Shown in pieces: positions 23,162-30,993 of a DNA stretch of 35,401 bases. Origin of the DNA: JAGVWJ01 sp964588555 (GTDB taxonomy: Archaea; Micrarchaeota; Micrarchaeia; Anstonellales; Bilamarchaeaceae); contig CAZPPT010000014.1 in assembly GCA_964588555.1 (NCBI GenBank), positions 1-35,401 of the forward strand, given 5' to 3'. The stretch's first letter is position 1, and each line of letters starts with the position of its first letter. The notes below the pieces were generated by a model that was not told where the DNA came from, did not search any database, and saw only the letters and a program-made list of their open reading frames with translations. A program made the position numbers and the translations under genes.

Positions 23162-24484
23162 ATGGTAAATGGGACAAACGGCAGATTGTTACTACCTGCG
23201 CACTTAAGACAACAAATGATGCGCCCAAACGGCGGATGGAGAGGAAATTTTGGGCCGTTAAAGGACGAAGTGGGGCTTAGGCCGGAAGACGTTGGTACAC
23301 CTACGTATCATGCTAAAGTGGAAGCGTACCTTACGAGGACACCGGAACCATGGCAACGGATTGTTAGGGGTACATGGAAGGACGAGCCGATTGTTCCGCT
23401 AACTATTGAGCAATCTATCCAACTGGCAATTGAAGGCATTTCGAGCAATGTAAAAAGACTTGATGGTCAAAGCAGCATGGAAAAACGAGGAATCATGCTT
23501 AAACGAGTTGCAGGCCAGGCAGTAATTGCTGATGACCAAGCGGCACGTGCTGACATACGCAGAATCCTTGATAAAATGCTACCTGGTGGTGTATTTGTTG
23601 TATTGGGACATGGGGGCGACTACCCCTGTGGGGCAGTTGCTGCGCGAAAGTCCCAGGTAAGCGGCGGTGCAGAGGCAATCAGACAGAACGAACATCAAAG
23701 CACAGTTCAACTTTTAGAAAACATCCCTGATACAGTTATGTATATGGCTTCACCTGCGGGCGAATGGCATAACGCAACGATGCAGGCAGTCAAAATCGTT
23801 TCTGATGAAGAATTTGGCGAAATTATCAAAGAAAAGGACATTACCGTAGTATACGCAGTTGCGGTTAACAATAACCCGGTTGCATTCTCGGCATTGAACA
23901 AGAATATAACCCCGGTTGAATTGATGGAGCAGCATGGAAAACTTCGTGTACTTGCCAGGCAGCTTGAAAAAGGAATGGTCACCGCAGCTGCGGAAGACAA
24001 GGGGTCGCGGCATTTTGCCCACGCGCTTGTCTTTGTTGACCCGCTTGACATGTCCTCAGTACTTGCACCCCAATATCCCGGAGTAGACGTCGGCGGCATT
24101 TGCTGTGTTGATGCACGGCTTACTCCCAACACGCTTGACAACCTGCTTCGCGGACATGTAGGTGAGTACTTTTTCGTGGGAGTCGCGGTAGATGAGAAGG
24201 GCATGACACCCCTAAGCGTTGCAAACGGAGGCTCTGCATCATATGCGTGGAGGCACGTAAATGGAGTAAATATAATTAAAGGCACTACTGAAGGTAACGG
24301 CCATATCATTGCCATGGCAAGCAGCCCGGACCGCGCAAATTTGATTGCAAAAGGATGCCGCTCATATGATGATACAAAAAGAGTAATTGAATTAGGCGGT
24401 TCCATAACGACGATTTCGTTTGATGGCAAAACAGTATTGGTACATAACGAAAAAGTGGGGATCACACACCAAATCAACGTATAA
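23162..24484 (+). CDS. Double carbonic-anhydrase-like protein, rearranged active site
   Basis: From ATG 23162 (the GTG at 23150 lies upstream in GGTGGGTGAG) the product has 440 aa. Numbered from the GTG: the first half has RVAGQAV (119-125) and LGHGGDYPCGAV (His154, Cys160), matching the AGN and HxxC strands of a beta-carbonic anhydrase but with a 3-residue insertion and no CxDxR. The second half has FAHALVFVDPLD (289-300), very close to the neighbour's YAHAIVVSDPTD, plus SASYAW and HIIAMAS. It also has CCVDARLTPNTLDNLL (318-333), which looks just like the missing CxDxR motif. It is a full-length divergent homologue of the adjacent protein. Function unknown. Confidence 0.7.
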   Translation: MVNGTNGRLLLPAHLRQQMMRPNGGWRGNFGPLKDEVGLRPEDVGTPTYHAKVEAYLTRTPEPWQRIVRGTWKDEPIVPLTIEQSIQLAIEGISSNVKRLDGQSSMEKRGIMLKRVAGQAVIADDQAARADIRRILDKMLPGGVFVVLGHGGDYPCGAVAARKSQVSGGAEAIRQNEHQSTVQLLENIPDTVMYMASPAGEWHNATMQAVKIVSDEEFGEIIKEKDITVVYAVAVNNNPVAFSALNKNITPVELMEQHGKLRVLARQLEKGMVTAAAEDKGSRHFAHALVFVDPLDMSSVLAPQYPGVDVGGICCVDARLTPNTLDNLLRGHVGEYFFVGVAVDEKGMTPLSVANGGSASYAWRHVNGVNIIKGTTEGNGHIIAMASSPDRANLIAKGCRSYDDTKRVIELGGSITTISFDGKTVLVHNEKVGITHQINV

Positions 24485-24499
24485 TTGATTTCTTTTATT

Positions 24500-25687
24500 T
24501 TAGCCCTCGATTCCCAAATTCTTTTTTACTATTTCTATTAGGTCTTTTCCGTCATGACCTAATTTAATAAGTGTCGTATGCCCTCGAATACCTTTGCTTG
24601 ACGGCTTTGTGGTAATCAGCCCAAGCATCTCAAGGTCATTGATGTACTCGTGATACCAGCGCACACTTCGCGCACGCTTCCGTGAGCGCTTGCATACTTT
24701 CTCATACTCTTCGTAAATCTCACCTGAAAACAAAAACCCCTCGTCCTCGATCTCAAGGCGCGCATACCTGCTCCCATTAACCGAAATGTTTGCAATCGCA
24801 TAGAGTACAAATTGATGATTTTCAGGCAACGTAGCAATTGTTTCACTTGCAAGGTCGATATCGACCTTTTTTCGTGCAAGTTCGACGTCCTCGTCAGTGA
24901 TCTTTTCCTTTCCGGCCTGTTCTGCGACCTCACCTGCCTTGAACAATAATTTAAGCGCATATCGGGCGTCCCCGTTTTCCTGCGCAGTAATCGCGGCAGT
25001 AAGATTAATCGCGGACGGCTCAATGACGCCCTCGTGAAAACCGTTGTCGGCACGCTGGCGCAATATTTCGCGAAGCTGCTCGCTTGTATACGGTGAGAAT
25101 ACCATTTCGGTCTCGTAGAGGCTGCTTTTGCTCCGCGGGTCAAGCGCGTCCTTAAATGACAATTTATTTGAGATGCCAACAATACTGATGCCGCCATTTG
25201 TCACTTCGTCGTTCGAGCGGGTAAGCGTGTAAATGAGTTCATCAAGGTCCTTCACCATGTCGATCTCGTCAAGGATGATGATGAGCTGGTGGCCGTTGCT
25301 TGCAACCTCGATGAGCTTTTCGTACAAAAATGGGAGGCCAAACCCAGCCCGCTCAAGCTCCGGGACGAAATTCTTGAGTGCCTTTTGGAAAATACGATAA
25401 CGCGAATTGTATATGCGGCAGTTTATGTAATGCATGCTTGCATGCGTTGCCGCCTTATTGAACTCGTCCATGACGCGCTTGGTGACGCATGTCTTGCCAG
25501 TGCCGCTTTTTCCGTAAATGAACAGGTTGCGGGGCTTCTTATTGTCAATTGCAGAACCAAGCACTGCCTTTATTTCATTTAACTGCTGGTCACGAAACGG
25601 CAACGTCTCTGGCACAAAGTGGGGCGAAAGGACTGCAACGTCTTTAAAAACTCGGCCGGGGGATAAACTTCCACTAAAATTAGCCAT
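24500..25687 (-). CDS. cdc6: Orc1/Cdc6 replication initiator
   Basis: AAA+ protein that binds archaeal replication origins and loads MCM. From ATG 25687 the 395-aa protein has FRDQQLNEI, Walker A GKSGTGKT (59-66), Walker B LIIILDEIDMV, sensor 1 ISIVGISNKLSF, sensor 2 GDARYALKLLFKAGEVAE and a C-terminal winged helix (about 290-390). Minus-strand TTAAAAAG (25709-25716) is 25 nt from this ATG, giving a leaderless start and excluding the frame upstream to 25705. Origins often adjoin cdc6, but no ORB-like repeats were seen in the flanks. Confidence 0.95.
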   Translation of the reverse strand: MANFSGSLSPGRVFKDVAVLSPHFVPETLPFRDQQLNEIKAVLGSAIDNKKPRNLFIYGKSGTGKTCVTKRVMDEFNKAATHASMHYINCRIYNSRYRIFQKALKNFVPELERAGFGLPFLYEKLIEVASNGHQLIIILDEIDMVKDLDELIYTLTRSNDEVTNGGISIVGISNKLSFKDALDPRSKSSLYETEMVFSPYTSEQLREILRQRADNGFHEGVIEPSAINLTAAITAQENGDARYALKLLFKAGEVAEQAGKEKITDEDVELARKKVDIDLASETIATLPENHQFVLYAIANISVNGSRYARLEIEDEGFLFSGEIYEEYEKVCKRSRKRARSVRWYHEYINDLEMLGLITTKPSSKGIRGHTTLIKLGHDGKDLIEIVKKNLGIEG

Positions 25688-25762
25688 ACACATGTTCTCT
25701 AACAAAAGCTTTTTAATTGCATTTACCGATATTAGCTAAAAAATGAAAATGGGTGAAATGGT

Positions 25763-26014
25763 ATGTCAGCACGATTGTCAAAAATGTATAATATGGATAT
25801 TTTTACCGATTCGGGTAAGTTCATGGGAAATGCGCAGGATTTCATCCTTGACGTTGAAGCGGGAGAGATCTCACGGATACTTATAGAGCCGCTCCCGGCA
25901 GGAAAGGATGATGCACGCCGTGCGCTTAAGGAAAAAAGCATAATATACAAGAACGTAAAATCCGTCGAAGACGTAATTGTCGTGACGCGGGCACCTGGAG
26001 AAGGAAGCAAATAA
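25763..26014 (+). CDS. PRC-barrel domain protein
   Basis: The 83-aa protein is a single PRC-barrel domain: SKMYNMDIFTDSGKFMGNAQDFILDVEAGEISRILIEP is the typical first half, with the closing strands IIYKNVKSVEDVIVV. Stand-alone PRC-barrel proteins are abundant in archaea and may aid RNA metabolism or, as known for some, cell division. GGGTGA lies upstream of the ATG. Confidence 0.85.
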   Translation: MSARLSKMYNMDIFTDSGKFMGNAQDFILDVEAGEISRILIEPLPAGKDDARRALKEKSIIYKNVKSVEDVIVVTRAPGEGSK

Positions 26015-26116
26015 TTGGCACATACCGAAACGGACCTCTGATTAATACAAGTCCGCTTCCTCACAGTATGCATAAGAAATGCGTACGGTGCTGTCAGTAA
26101 TTGTTGGTGAAAATAT

Positions 26117-26305
26117 ATGGCAAAGGAATGGCTTAAGATCGTCATTGCAATTGTTGCGCTTGGGGTAGGATACGGTGCAACTGAGTTCTGGAGATTATTA
26201 CGTCCTGAAGACCCGCTTGACATACTCCTTGGCGTCGGCGTGGTCGTTGCGATCGCCTCGTTTATATGCCTTCATTTCCTCACGAAGGGAAGCGGTGGGG
26301 ACTAA
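26117..26305 (+). CDS. Small two-helix membrane protein
   Basis: A 62-aa protein with two hydrophobic helices (about 6-22 and 35-55) separated by RLLRPEDPLD. GGTGA lies 6 nt before the ATG. No family is recognised. It lies 100 nt after the PRC-barrel gene on the same strand and may share its transcript. Confidence 0.6.
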   Translation: MAKEWLKIVIAIVALGVGYGATEFWRLLRPEDPLDILLGVGVVVAIASFICLHFLTKGSGGD

Positions 26306-26339
26306 ATTTTTATTTTAATCTTTTCTTATTGTTGATTTT

Positions 26340-26957
26340 ATGAAATTCAAAAAAATAGCCGGCGCACCGCTCAATAACAACACCTACGTAGTCTGGGATG
26401 AGGACACGTTTGAGGCAATCGTAATCGACCCTGCGCAGGCAAGCACGGAGACAGTGCAATTTGCAAAGGATAATGGCCTTACGATTCTATTTATCGTCAA
26501 TACCCATTACCACTTTGACCACACGTTTGAGAATGTGGCGCTTAAAAGGGCGACAAATGCACCAATACTCATGCATGGGGCAGACATCACGTATTACGAG
26601 AAAGACACGATGGCAGAAAAATTCATTAAAACAAAGCAGGAGAAAGCAACGATTAATGTTGCACTCAAGGAAGGCGACAAGGTACGATTTGGCCGCGAAG
26701 AATTAGTGGTGATGCATACTCCCGGCCACAGCGAGGGAAGCATTTGCCTATACGCAAAGAAAGAAGGAATTCTGTTTTCAGGGGATACGCTCTTTGCAGG
26801 TACGTATGGGCGCGTGGATTTGCCTGGGGGCAACGCAGAAAAAATGAATATGTCTCTTGCAAGGCTTGCGCAATTTCCTGCACTTGTGCAGGTGCTGCCG
26901 GGGCATGGAAATGAGACGACGATTGAGAAGGAGATTGAGTGGCTTAAGCTCATCTAG
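26340..26957 (+). CDS. Metallo-beta-lactamase-fold hydrolase (glyoxalase II-like)
   Basis: The 205-aa protein has the binuclear metal motif THYHFDHT (H-x-H-x-D-H), then HTPGHSEGSICLY with the third His, SGDTLFAG with the bridging Asp, and LPGHGNETT with the last His. The length and pattern fit the small glyoxalase II-like group, which cleaves thioesters such as S-lactoylglutathione analogues. The true substrate in this organism is unknown. TTTTAATC about 25 nt before the ATG suggests leaderless expression. Confidence 0.9.
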   Translation: MKFKKIAGAPLNNNTYVVWDEDTFEAIVIDPAQASTETVQFAKDNGLTILFIVNTHYHFDHTFENVALKRATNAPILMHGADITYYEKDTMAEKFIKTKQEKATINVALKEGDKVRFGREELVVMHTPGHSEGSICLYAKKEGILFSGDTLFAGTYGRVDLPGGNAEKMNMSLARLAQFPALVQVLPGHGNETTIEKEIEWLKLI

Positions 26958-26966
26958 AAAATAAAA

Positions 26967-27050
26967 CGCCGGGACTGAGATTTGAACTCAGGAACGGTTA
27001 CCCGCAACAGGTTAGCAACCTGCCGCCCTACCGGACTAGGCGATCCCGGC
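26967..27050 (-). tRNA. tRNA-Ser(GCU)
   Basis: On the minus strand, GCCGGGA (27050-27044) pairs with TCCCGGC (26974-26968), with discriminator G at 26967 as in serine tRNAs. The anticodon arm GCAGG-TTGCTAA-CCTGT gives anticodon GCT, a class II variable arm follows, and the T arm is CTGAG-TTCAAAT-CTCAG. It is about 84 nt, without introns, and CCA is not encoded. Confidence 0.93.
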
Positions 27051-27375
27051 AAACTTTTTAGAAATTTCGTCAAAAATAGATCGATAAACTAATTGCATAC
27101 GCAAAAGGTAGTATTTAGAAAATCCATGGAACTTTTTATAAACTCACCGTTCTGATAAAAAAGATTAGGAAAGTAAAAATCTCAATTGCTTCATCTAGAT
27201 TAAGTAAAAAAGCAAATTGCTTAACGATACTTAAGTAAATCTTATTTTGCTTAACTTTAAATTTGCGGTCAAAAATTATCTTCCAACCATCTCTTGCTAA
27301 AGGCATCATTTTTGGTTTAAGCAAAAAAATCATAAACTTCAAAATTTAAGACTGAAAACTCGAAACAACCGAAAA
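27051..27375. other. AT-rich gene-free stretch with tandem repeat
   Basis: About 325 nt of AT-rich DNA between tRNA-Ser and the end of the aIF2 gamma gene. It holds the tandem repeat described separately at 27200-27260, T-rich tracts that would terminate aIF2 gamma transcription, and the tRNA promoter. A 68-codon frame at 27136-27342 is open on the minus strand but looks like chance (Phe/Ile/Lys only, no start signal). Confidence 0.5.
27200..27260. repeat. Two tandem about 31-nt imperfect repeats
   Basis: TTAAGTAAA occurs at 27200-27208 and 27231-27239, and TTGCTTAAC at 27217-27225 and 27247-27255. Each unit is therefore TTAAGTAAA, 7-8 variable bases, TTGCTTAAC, and both ends are themselves near-inverted copies (TTAAG/CTTAA). 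A further inverted copy GTTTAAGCAAA lies at 27315-27325. The constant blocks match 9 of 9 while the spacers differ, which points to protein sites. Confidence 0.55.
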
Positions 27376-28569
27376 CTATACAAGCGTCCCCCATCCAGCT
27401 AACTTCCAACGCTGCCCAAATCTGCGGCTTAGTGCGACACGCGCGCTCTTGTCATAGACAATCGGCTTTTTGAGCTTGATGGTTGCGATGCCTTTTGCCA
27501 AATTGGTAACGACGCCAACCGTGGTTGCAGTATTAAGGTTAAGTGCAAGAACTTCATCCATCTTAAGTGGCGGGTTTTCCATGTCCTTTCGCTTAATGAG
27601 CTCATATTTTACTTTTGCAGTCGAAATGGCATCGGGAAGCTCGCCGACATGGCCGATGACTGAGCCGATTAATGCGTCTGACTTGGTAAGTGCCGGATCA
27701 ATCGACGTACCGACGGCAATTAAACCACCTGGCTTTGCCTCGGTAAGCGCTTCCTTTTCCCCCATAAGCACAAGGACATCTGACTGAAGTGGGGTGGGTA
27801 ACTCGTTTTCCCGCCTCGCGACGCCGAGTTTTAGTTCGATCCGGTCGCCCTTCTTAAGCACGCCCTGGATAATGCTTCCGCCGATAACCCCTCCCTTAAG
27901 CTTTTCTATGGGATTTCCTGGCTTGTTTACGTCAAAGGAACGTGACACAAACATCTTAAGCGGCGCCGTTTCATCCCGTTCGGGCGTTGGGATAGTAGCT
28001 TCAATTGCCTCAATAAGAAGGTCCATATTGACATTGTAATTTGCAGAAACGGGAATTATCGGTGCGTTTTCCGCAACCGTACCTTTAAGGAATGCCTTGA
28101 TTTGATTATAATTCTCAAGTGCCTTTTCCTTGCTTACAAGGTCGACCTTTGTCTGCACTACGACAATATTCTTAATGCCGATCGAATTAAGCACAACAAG
28201 GTGCTCAGTCGTCTGCGGCTGTGGGCATTCCTCGTTTGCAGAGATCAGGAAAAGCGCGCCGTCAAGGATGCTGCTTGCGGCAATTACCGTAGTCATAAGG
28301 GTTTCGTGCCCAGGTGCGTCAATAAATGATATCTTTCTCTTAAACTCGCCCGTTGTCCCGCACACGGAACATTTCTCACTGTTACCATACTTTTTGCACT
28401 TTGTACAAAAATAGACGGACATGTCTGCATAGCCCAATCGAATTGAAATCCCGCGCTTGATTTCCTCGCTGTGCGTCCCTGTCCACTTGCCGCTTAATTT
28501 TTCCGTAAGGGTTGTCTTGCCATGGTCAACATGCCCAAGCATTCCGATGTTTACTTCAGCCTGTACCAT
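27376..28569 (-). CDS. eif2g: Translation initiation factor aIF2 subunit gamma
   Basis: GTPase core of archaeal initiation factor 2, which carries Met-tRNAi to the small subunit. From ATG 28569 the 397-aa protein has G1 GHVDHGKT, the switch region IKRGISIRLGYAD, a zinc knuckle CTKC/CSVC, G3 DAPGHE, G4 TKVD and two beta barrels (about 205-397) ending LAGWG. The frame extends upstream to 28641 inside eS6 but the conserved start is 28569. It follows eS6 by one base, the usual archaeal arrangement. Confidence 0.96.
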   Translation of the reverse strand: MVQAEVNIGMLGHVDHGKTTLTEKLSGKWTGTHSEEIKRGISIRLGYADMSVYFCTKCKKYGNSEKCSVCGTTGEFKRKISFIDAPGHETLMTTVIAASSILDGALFLISANEECPQPQTTEHLVVLNSIGIKNIVVVQTKVDLVSKEKALENYNQIKAFLKGTVAENAPIIPVSANYNVNMDLLIEAIEATIPTPERDETAPLKMFVSRSFDVNKPGNPIEKLKGGVIGGSIIQGVLKKGDRIELKLGVARRENELPTPLQSDVLVLMGEKEALTEAKPGGLIAVGTSIDPALTKSDALIGSVIGHVGELPDAISTAKVKYELIKRKDMENPPLKMDEVLALNLNTATTVGVVTNLAKGIATIKLKKPIVYDKSARVALSRRFGQRWKLAGWGTLV

Positions 28570-28570
28570 A

Positions 28571-28957
28571 TCACTTTTTCTCCTCTTTCTTTGGGAAAAG
28601 CTCCTCAAACGCCTGACCTTGCCCGCCCACGACCTTTGCATTTACTTGCATGATGTCCTGCGAGTACGTATGCCCGCGGATAAGCTTGCGTCGCCGCTCG
28701 CCGTTTCTGGTCGGCTTAAACCCGCTTCCGCCAGTTAAGAGAAGCTTCGCCTTCCGTTGCCCAATAACGTCTCTTCGCATGGGAAAGCCGCTCTTGTCGC
28801 TTCCGCCCAAAAGCATAACCGTATATCCGGCAACACCGACGAGACTTCCGTCAATTTCTTCGCCGATACGCTTTCCAACTACGTTTGATTCCATTTCCTT
28901 TGGAATTTCCTTCTGATAGGTCTTCCCAGTCTTAGGATCTGATAACACCAATTGCAT
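28571..28957 (-). CDS. rps6e: Ribosomal protein eS6
   Basis: The 128-aa small-subunit protein eS6 has the family blocks MQLVLSDPKTGKTYQKEI, IDGSLVGVAGYTVMLLGGSDKSGFPMR, RRKLIRGHTYSQDIMQVNAKVV and a Lys-rich end. GAGGTG stands ahead of the ATG. It leads the eS6-aIF2 gamma operon. Confidence 0.96.
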   Translation of the reverse strand: MQLVLSDPKTGKTYQKEIPKEMESNVVGKRIGEEIDGSLVGVAGYTVMLLGGSDKSGFPMRRDVIGQRKAKLLLTGGSGFKPTRNGERRRKLIRGHTYSQDIMQVNAKVVGGQGQAFEELFPKKEEKK

Positions 28958-29036
28958 TCTAACACCTCAATGTAGTATGATAAAGGATATACTTATTGGA
29001 GGGATTGATTTAAAAAAGTGACAGAAACCAAATTAC

Positions 29037-29070
29037 CATAAAAAAGAAGAAAAATAAAAAAGAAGAAAAC
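29037..29070 (-). terminator. U-rich terminator of 71-aa gene
   Basis: On the minus strand the bases just after the stop at 29071 form repeated T runs (TTTTCTTCTTTTTTATTTTTC), a typical archaeal terminator. Confidence 0.45.
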
Positions 29071-29286
29071 TTATGCATGTTTCATTTTTGCCTTGTATAC
29101 GTAGCCGTCCTTACCGACATAGTACATATGGCCTTCTTCTTTCTGGATTTTTTCGCTTCCGACTTTCTTTTTCTTGCCGCGCGTATTGTGCTTCATCGGA
29201 GATGCCCATACATAGCCATCTTTACCAATGTAGTAAAGGTACCCATCTTCCCTTGAAATTTTTTCGGTTCCGACTTTCTTTCCCAT
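29071..29286 (-). CDS. 71-aa protein of two YIGKDGYV repeats
   Basis: The protein is two near-identical units of about 34 residues: KKVGTEKISREDGYLYYIGKDGYV (4-27) and KKVGSEKIQKEEGHMYYVGKDGYV (40-63), separated by WASPMKHNTRGK and followed by YKAKMKHA. It is highly basic, rich in Tyr and Gly, and without Cys or hydrophobic helices. I recall similar small proteins in uncultured archaea and bacteria but know no function. AGGTGA lies before the ATG and GGATAAAAAGG (about 29338-29348) is its TATA box, so it is a genuine gene. Confidence 0.78.
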   Translation of the reverse strand: MGKKVGTEKISREDGYLYYIGKDGYVWASPMKHNTRGKKKKVGSEKIQKEEGHMYYVGKDGYVYKAKMKHA

Positions 29287-29378
29287 AATTTCACCTAAAA
29301 AGAGGCCGTGCAGCGCACAACCTTATTACCCACCCACCTTTTTATCCCGATTATCGAGTGTGGCATGTCTATATTCGA

Positions 29379-29450
29379 GAGAGGATTTATAAATGTATCC
29401 TCGAAACACGACGATGTACGTCGATCCGGTGCGAATTTATAAATAAATGG
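29379..29450 (+). promoter_or_regulatory. Two TATA boxes with dyads upstream of lemA-htpX
   Basis: TTTATAAAT occurs at 29386-29394 and again at 29436-29444. The first is enclosed by a perfect inverted repeat, GAGGAT (29381-29386) and ATCCTC (29397-29402). CGACG (29409-29413) and CGTCG (29419-29423) form a second dyad at the predicted start of the first promoter, about 25 nt on. This suggests a regulated upstream promoter and a second, open one. Confidence 0.5.
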
Positions 29451-29521
29451 GGCCAATGAGCCGGACAAAAATGAGGGCATATTTATTAGCTTATCCATCA
29501 CAGTATTATTGAGGTGAAAGA

Positions 29522-30082
29522 ATGGTTCTTGAGATTATAGGAATTGCATTTATCATTATCCTTGTGTTGGCAGTACTATGGGCAATCGGTACGTACAACC
29601 GCTTGATCCAGTTAAAAATATTCATTGATAACGCGTGGGCGCAGATCGACGTGTTTTTGAAACGGCGCTATGACCTCATCCCAAACCTTGTCGAGACGGT
29701 CAAAGGATACGCAAAGCACGAAAAGGAGCTTTTACAAAACATCACCAAGGCACGGGCGAGTTTGGTGACTGGTTCTGCTGAAAGCAGGATGGAAGCAAAT
29801 AACATGCTTACCCAATCATTAAAGAGCCTCTTTGCAGTTGCTGAGAATTACCCGAACCTCAAGGCAAACGAAAACTTCCTTGAACTTCAGCGTGAACTCA
29901 CAAACACCGAAAACGGCATTGCGGGAGTCCGTTCACAATACAACAATGCAGTTGCACAATTCAATACGGCAGTACAGCAGTTTCCGACAAGCATACTTGC
30001 GGGGATGTTCAACTTTAACGCACGGCCGTACCTTGAGGCAGGTGCAGCTGAACGAGAAGCGCCGAAAGTCAAATTTACCTAA
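29522..30082 (+). CDS. lemA: LemA family protein
   Basis: The 186-aa protein has one N-terminal membrane helix (about 3-21) followed by the LemA core: YNRLIQLKIFIDNAWAQIDVFLKRRYDLIPNLVETVKGYAKHEKELL, then LFAVAENYPNLKANENFLELQRELTNTENGIA and FPTSILAGMF. LemA proteins are helical-bundle membrane proteins often paired with HtpX, as here, and probably act in membrane protein quality control. GGTGA lies 4 nt before the ATG. Confidence 0.94.
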   Translation: MVLEIIGIAFIIILVLAVLWAIGTYNRLIQLKIFIDNAWAQIDVFLKRRYDLIPNLVETVKGYAKHEKELLQNITKARASLVTGSAESRMEANNMLTQSLKSLFAVAENYPNLKANENFLELQRELTNTENGIAGVRSQYNNAVAQFNTAVQQFPTSILAGMFNFNARPYLEAGAAEREAPKVKFT

Positions 30083-30093
30083 GGGTGAAATGG

Positions 30094-30993
30094 ATGGCTG
30101 TTGGGTCGGGGGGTACAGTCAACTTCTTTGATGCAATAGCTGCAAACAAGGCAAAATCCATTGTTCTTTTTGTTTTGATGTTTATTCTTTATCTTGCCAT
30201 TATTTTTGTTCTATCATATATGTTTGACAGTGGCGTTGGCGGCGTGATCCTCGGATTTATCGTATTATGCTTCTATGCAGTGCTCAGCTATTTTATGGGA
30301 AGCTCGATCATCCTTAGCATGAGTGGCGCAAAAAAGGTGACGCGCGAGGCGTACCCGCACCTCTTTGTCACGGTTGAAGGATTATGCGCGGCAAATGGCC
30401 TTCCAGTTCCTGAAATATATATTGTAGAAGACCGCTCACCAAACGCATTTGTTGTCGGACGCGACCCGCAACATTCTGCATTGGCAGTAACGACCGGCCT
30501 TCTTGAGGCGCTCAACAAGGAAGAACAAACGGCAGTAATTGCGCATGAGGTGTCGCACATCGCAAATTACGACATTAGAATGATGCTCATTGGGATTACG
30601 TTTGTCGGAGCAATTGCACTTTTGGCAGGAGTGCTCCGAAGCGTATTTTATTTTGGTGGAGGACGAAGGGACCGGAAGGGCGGCGGGGCAATTGTGATCA
30701 TTGCGCTCGTACTGGGAATCCTTGCACCAGTTTTTGCGCAGCTTATCCGTTTTGCGATTTCGCGTGAACGCGAATACCTTGCAGATGCAAACGGCGCACG
30801 GATGACGCGCAGGCCTGACCAGCTTGCAAGCGCACTTGACAAGATTGCGCGCTTCGGCAAGCCTGTTGATAACGCAACCGAAGCAACTGCGCCCATGTAT
30901 TTTTCAAACCCGTTCAAGCAGGATTTCTTTACCTTGTTTGCAACGCACCCGCCGATTAAGGAGAGAATTAAACGGCTGGAGCAAATGACCTAA
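30094..30993 (+). CDS. htpX: HtpX-like membrane metalloprotease (M48)
   Basis: Membrane zinc protease that degrades misfolded membrane proteins. The 299-aa protein has two N-terminal helices, the active site VIAHEVSHIANYD (HExxH), two further helices including ALVLGILAPVFAQL, and SREREYLADANGARMT with the third metal ligand Glu. ATG 30094 follows GGGTGA; the in-frame GTG at 30085 lies inside that site. It begins 11 nt after lemA and its end overlaps the convergent regulator by 26 nt. Confidence 0.94.
   Translation: MAVGSGGTVNFFDAIAANKAKSIVLFVLMFILYLAIIFVLSYMFDSGVGGVILGFIVLCFYAVLSYFMGSSIILSMSGAKKVTREAYPHLFVTVEGLCAANGLPVPEIYIVEDRSPNAFVVGRDPQHSALAVTTGLLEALNKEEQTAVIAHEVSHIANYDIRMMLIGITFVGAIALLAGVLRSVFYFGGGRRDRKGGGAIVIIALVLGILAPVFAQLIRFAISREREYLADANGARMTRRPDQLASALDKIARFGKPVDNATEATAPMYFSNPFKQDFFTLFATHPPIKERIKRLEQMT

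Noticed and set aside
24484..25763. Replication origin next to cdc6
   Set aside because: The flanking spacers are short and show no ORB-like repeated G-rich dyads or long AT-rich unwinding region; only AT-rich DNA at 27051-27375 remains a weak option.
27136..27342. 68-codon minus-strand frame between tRNA-Ser and aIF2 gamma
   Set aside because: Composition is Phe/Ile/Lys noise from AT-rich DNA, it reads through the tandem repeats, and there is no ribosome binding site or placed TATA box.
28570..28641. N-terminal extension of aIF2 gamma (frame open to 28641)
   Set aside because: It lies inside the eS6 coding region and is not part of the conserved protein, which starts MVQAEVNIGMLGHVDHGKT.
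29295..29501. 68-codon minus-strand frame in the lemA upstream region
   Set aside because: It covers the promoter elements of lemA and the leader of the 71-aa gene; no start signal and no family pattern.
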